Of a stretch of DNA of 64,000 nt, positions 61,466 through 64,000 are shown piece after piece. Position 1 is the stretch's first letter; the number at the start of each line of letters is the position of its first letter. The DNA comes from Agromyces allii. Lineage in GTDB: Bacteria; Actinomycetota; Actinomycetes; Actinomycetales; Microbacteriaceae. The stretch lies in assembly GCF_009749385.1 (NCBI RefSeq), contig NZ_WBIN01000002.1, positions 372,001-436,000 on the forward strand, in the 5' to 3' direction. A program made the translations under genes and the position numbers. The notes under the pieces were generated by a model. The model searched no databases and was not told the DNA's origin. It saw nothing but the letters and a program-made list of their open reading frames with translations.

Positions 61466-61688
61466 TCCTGCTCCTTCGACGGATACGTCCAGTCCGGGCA
61501 CTGGATCGGCCAAACACTAGCGGTCGGGGATGTCGCGCCAGGGCCGGCATCTCGTTCGACGGTCATCCGCCACTCGACGGCCACCTCTCCTCAAGCCCTT
61601 CGACACCTCAGCGGTCGCGATGTAGCGTCGGTCACGTCGAGGTGCCCGTGACGCGCAGAGCCGGCACCCTGAATCGGAGGAGAGCCTC

Positions 61689-62270
61689 GTGGGCAAGGTG
61701 GTCCTGTACAGCTCGGTCTCGGTCGACGGCTTCATCGCAGATGAGGACGACCAGCCCGGGCCACTCTTCGACTGGTTGACCAGCGGTGACGTGCCGTTGG
61801 ACGAGAGCGGCTTCCTGAAGGTCTCGCAGGCGTCGTACGACCACACCCGGCCGTACTGGGACCAGATCGGGGCGACCATCGTCGGCCGCCACGTCTTCGA
61901 CCTGACCGACGGCTGGGACGGCGAACCTCCCGGCGGGGTCGACCACGTGGTCGTCGTGACGCACCGGCCGAAACCCGAGGGCTGGAACCCGGAGGCGCCG
62001 TTCCACTTCGTCGACGGCGTCGAGGCGGCCATGACCCTGGCGCAGGAGCTCGCGGGCGACCGCATCGTCGAGGTCGCCGCCGGCGACGTGGGCGGCCAGG
62101 TGCTCGCCGCCGGCCTCGTCGATGAGGTGCGAATGGATGTCGCCCCCGTCGTGCTCGGCTCGGGCAAGCGCTACTTCGGGTCGGCCGAAGGGCAGCACCT
62201 GCTGGAGGACCCGGTCGCGGTGGTCCAGGGCGAGCGGGTGCTGCACCTGCGCTATCCGGTGCGTCGCTGA
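61689..62270 (+). CDS. RibD C-terminal/dihydrofolate reductase-like protein
   Basis: A 193-residue protein of the RibD_C/DHFR superfamily: YSSVSVDGFIADEDD at the N-terminus, GATIVGRHVFDL as the NADPH loop, and DEVRMDVAPVVLGSGKRYF near the end. Such stand-alone YyaP/YwjB-like reductases bind NADPH; the physiological substrate is unknown and it is unlikely to be the main DHFR. GGAGGAG six bases before the GTG supports the start. Confidence 0.87.
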   Translation: MGKVVLYSSVSVDGFIADEDDQPGPLFDWLTSGDVPLDESGFLKVSQASYDHTRPYWDQIGATIVGRHVFDLTDGWDGEPPGGVDHVVVVTHRPKPEGWNPEAPFHFVDGVEAAMTLAQELAGDRIVEVAAGDVGGQVLAAGLVDEVRMDVAPVVLGSGKRYFGSAEGQHLLEDPVAVVQGERVLHLRYPVRR

Positions 62271-62286
62271 CTCAGAGGGAATTGCT

Positions 62287-63081
62287 GTGTTCTCCGATGC
62301 GGAAGTCGCGGTGCACGCGGCCCAGGCAGGCGCGGCGGTCGCCCGCGCACGGTTCGGCACCGAGTCGCACCGCATCAGAGACACCGGAGTCGACTTCACC
62401 ACGGACGCGGACGTTGAGGCAGAGCGCGCGATCCGTGCGGTGCTCGCGAAGCATCGACCGGACGACGGAGTTCTCGGCGAGGAGTTCGGAGGAAGCAACG
62501 ACCGCCCCCGTCGATGGCTGGTCGATCCCATCTGCGGCACCCTGAACCACGCCGCGGGCGTGCCGCTGTACGCCGTCAACGTCAGCCTCGAGATCGATGG
62601 CGTGACATCAGCAGCCGCGATCGCAGACCCTGCGGCCGGACAGACGTTCTGGACCGACGGCATCGAAGCACGGCGGCGAGATGGTCCTTCGCGGGGCCAG
62701 GAGTCCGACGTGGACGTTCCCATCGCACCGGCCCCGACGTCGCGCATCGTCACGGTCAACCTCGAGAGCCACTACCCCGGATCGATCGCCGACCGACTGC
62801 TCTTCGACGCGACGTTCCGCGAACAGTTCAGCCCGAGGTGTCTCTCGACCACGCTGGCGCTCTCCTGGGTCGCCACCGGGCAACACGCCGGGTACATCAC
62901 CGGTGGAGACCTTCGAAGCAGTGTGCACTGGTCCGCCGGCATCGCATTGTGTCGTGCGGCCGGTGCGCGCGTGACCAATCTGACGGGCGGCGACCTGCAT
63001 ACCGGCGCACACGGCCTGATCGCCGCCGCCGACGCAGAGACGCACGCCCGCATGCTGGCCGTACTGAACACGATGCGATAG
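62287..63081 (+). CDS. Inositol-monophosphatase-like protein lacking key metal ligands
   Basis: A 264-residue IMPase-superfamily protein: DFTTDADVEAERAIR, GEEFGG (E65 and E66), and WLVDPICGTLNHAAG, where the usual DPxDGT has Cys83 in place of the second metal-binding Asp. The C-terminal WDxAAG motif reads WSAG (S216). Two of the canonical metal ligands are therefore missing, so phosphatase activity may be lost or altered. The GTG at 62287 follows AGAGGGA closely. It lies 17 bases after the reductase gene in a likely two-gene operon. Confidence 0.8.
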   Translation: MFSDAEVAVHAAQAGAAVARARFGTESHRIRDTGVDFTTDADVEAERAIRAVLAKHRPDDGVLGEEFGGSNDRPRRWLVDPICGTLNHAAGVPLYAVNVSLEIDGVTSAAAIADPAAGQTFWTDGIEARRRDGPSRGQESDVDVPIAPAPTSRIVTVNLESHYPGSIADRLLFDATFREQFSPRCLSTTLALSWVATGQHAGYITGGDLRSSVHWSAGIALCRAAGARVTNLTGGDLHTGAHGLIAAADAETHARMLAVLNTMR

Positions 63082-63237
63082 GCAGACGCGAGCCGCCCGT
63101 GCCCACGAAGATGGTGCGCCCGACCCGACCTCGGCATCCGTCGCCCATCCGAACTTCCGTGCGCGTCCGTGCGGGCGTCCGGGGCGCTCGGGGTCGCGGG
63201 CGTCTCGCTCGACATCACGCAGCCTCGATCGACGTGG

Positions 63238-63726
63238 TCAGAGGCTGACGGTCTCGTTCTCGCCGCCGTCGTAGCGCTCGCCGGTGATCTTCGCCTTCAC
63301 GAAGCTGATCAGGGTCGCGATGCGCCCGCCCGGGGTGTCCCAGAACTCGCCGGATTCCGCGGTGACGCGGATAAGGACGGCGTTCGGACTCTGGGGGCCG
63401 TCGGGCAACCAGGCCTCGACCGCCGCGTCCCACAGCTCGTCCTTCTTCGCGTGATCGTCGACGATCTCGGCGGTGCCGGCGAACGAGACGAACGTCGATC
63501 CGGAGTTCAGGGTCACCCCCACGGTCCGGTTCGCGGTGATCTCGCTGACGTCGCGCGAGTCGCGCTCGGCGAAGTACCAGAGCTCACCGGCATCCGTCAC
63601 CTCGCGAGGCGCCATGGGCCGCGAGACGAGTCGACCTTCGCCGTTGATGGTCGTCAGCCATCCGTAGGGGATGCCGCGGGCGAGTTCGATGATTCGTTCA
63701 GCGGGGGTCTTCTCGGTGTCGGGCAT
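63238..63726 (-). CDS. PPOX-family general stress protein (flavin-binding split barrel)
   Basis: A 162-residue protein of the pyridoxamine-phosphate-oxidase-like split barrel, general stress protein 26 type. It has YGWLTTINGEGRLVSRPMAP, LWYFAERDSRDVSEI, TFVSFAGTAEIVDD and the C-terminal FWDTPGGRIATLISFVKAKI. It likely binds FMN or F420; the reaction is unknown. ATG 63726 is preceded by AAGGAGG at six bases. It overlaps the end of the gene upstream by 29 bases. Confidence 0.88.
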   Translation of the reverse strand: MPDTEKTPAERIIELARGIPYGWLTTINGEGRLVSRPMAPREVTDAGELWYFAERDSRDVSEITANRTVGVTLNSGSTFVSFAGTAEIVDDHAKKDELWDAAVEAWLPDGPQSPNAVLIRVTAESGEFWDTPGGRIATLISFVKAKITGERYDGGENETVSL

Positions 63727-63973
63727 GTGCCCCTCCTTCGATCGATGTCGCCGATTCGACGCGAGGCGGACCGGCGTTGGGCGAGTCGGCCGCCGATGCT
63801 GCGCGGCGGACAAGCTCTTCGAGGCGGTCTTCGCCGACGCTGATCCCGGCATCCTCCAGGCGCTGGCGAAGCAGTTCGCGCGCCTGCAGGCCAGGACTTT
63901 GCGTGAGGTCGGCCCGCGTCTGCACGACGATGCCGTCGAGCGCCTCGTCGATCGTCCGGTCGTTCTGCTCCAT
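63698..63973 (-). CDS. Small hypothetical protein at the window edge
   Basis: About 91 residues from ATG 63973, beginning MEQNDRTIDEALDGIVVQTR. A Leu/Glu-rich helical body (ARELLRQRLEDAGISVGEDR) is followed by a disordered tail overlapping the next gene. I recognise no named family. The frame stays open to the end of the window and a GTG at 63991 is also in frame, so the start could lie beyond the window. Confidence 0.6.
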   Translation of the reverse strand: MEQNDRTIDEALDGIVVQTRADLTQSPGLQARELLRQRLEDAGISVGEDRLEELVRRAASAADSPNAGPPRVESATSIEGGAHARHREDPR

Positions 63974-64000
63974 CACCGGGGTGTCCCGCACCGTCTCGGA

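Overview
The window is high-GC actinobacterial chromosome (GC-ending codons almost throughout, GTG/TTG starts, several leaderless genes). Gene content and order (lpdA-E2 then lipB-lipA, a glnA/glnE/glnA2 block, aceE-PucR regulator-fabD-fabH-acpP-fabF, DUF3145, DUF4191) suggest Microbacteriaceae, possibly an Agromyces-like genus; that placement is inference. No prophage, IS element or CRISPR array was seen.

1-37 kb is mostly core metabolism. It opens with the 3' end of leucyl aminopeptidase. Next come dihydrolipoyl dehydrogenase and the E2 acyltransferase, a convergent pseudokinase-like membrane protein, and lipB-lipA, which lipoylate the E2. The nitrogen block has glutamine synthetase glnA behind a well-formed GlnR-type operator, the adenylyltransferase glnE, and a second synthetase glnA2. 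Then follow panB, a tiny SPOR-like gene back-to-back with map, ppgK, rnpB, a zinc-ribbon/Nif3 pair, tRNA-Val(TAC) and a peroxiredoxin. The pyruvate dehydrogenase E1 gene aceE leads into a FasR-like regulator and the type II fatty acid synthase operon, so carbon flows from pyruvate to acetyl-CoA to malonyl-ACP chain elongation within one gene string. After a strong terminator come DUF3145, a PadR regulator, a DNA polymerase I-like gene convergent with it, a zinc-ribbon/nuclease-like gene, an NfeD/flotillin membrane-microdomain pair, and a Fic protein behind an AT-rich palindrome.

37-58 kb is more accessory: an enoyl-CoA hydratase/3-hydroxyisobutyryl-CoA hydrolase, a secreted PHB-depolymerase-like esterase, and two giant translationally coupled genes (1344 and 1481 codons' worth of protein) that I cannot assign. 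Two OmpR-type two-component systems flank a four-repeat membrane protein, a GT39-like glycosyltransferase and a GtrA protein. The second system appears to control itself and a PepSY gene through matching TTCAG direct repeats. A class II glutamine amidotransferase and a membrane-anchored trypsin-like PDZ protease follow.

58-64 kb holds a decayed IclR/thiolase scar, a CPBP protease coupled to a ClpN-SRPBCC fusion, a RibD/DHFR-like reductase, an inositol-monophosphatase-like protein lacking two metal ligands, a PPOX-family flavin-binding protein, and a small gene at the window edge.

The best candidates for something undescribed are the giant gene pair at 39.5-48.0 kb and the mutually overlapping leaderless promoters between the SPOR-like gene and map.
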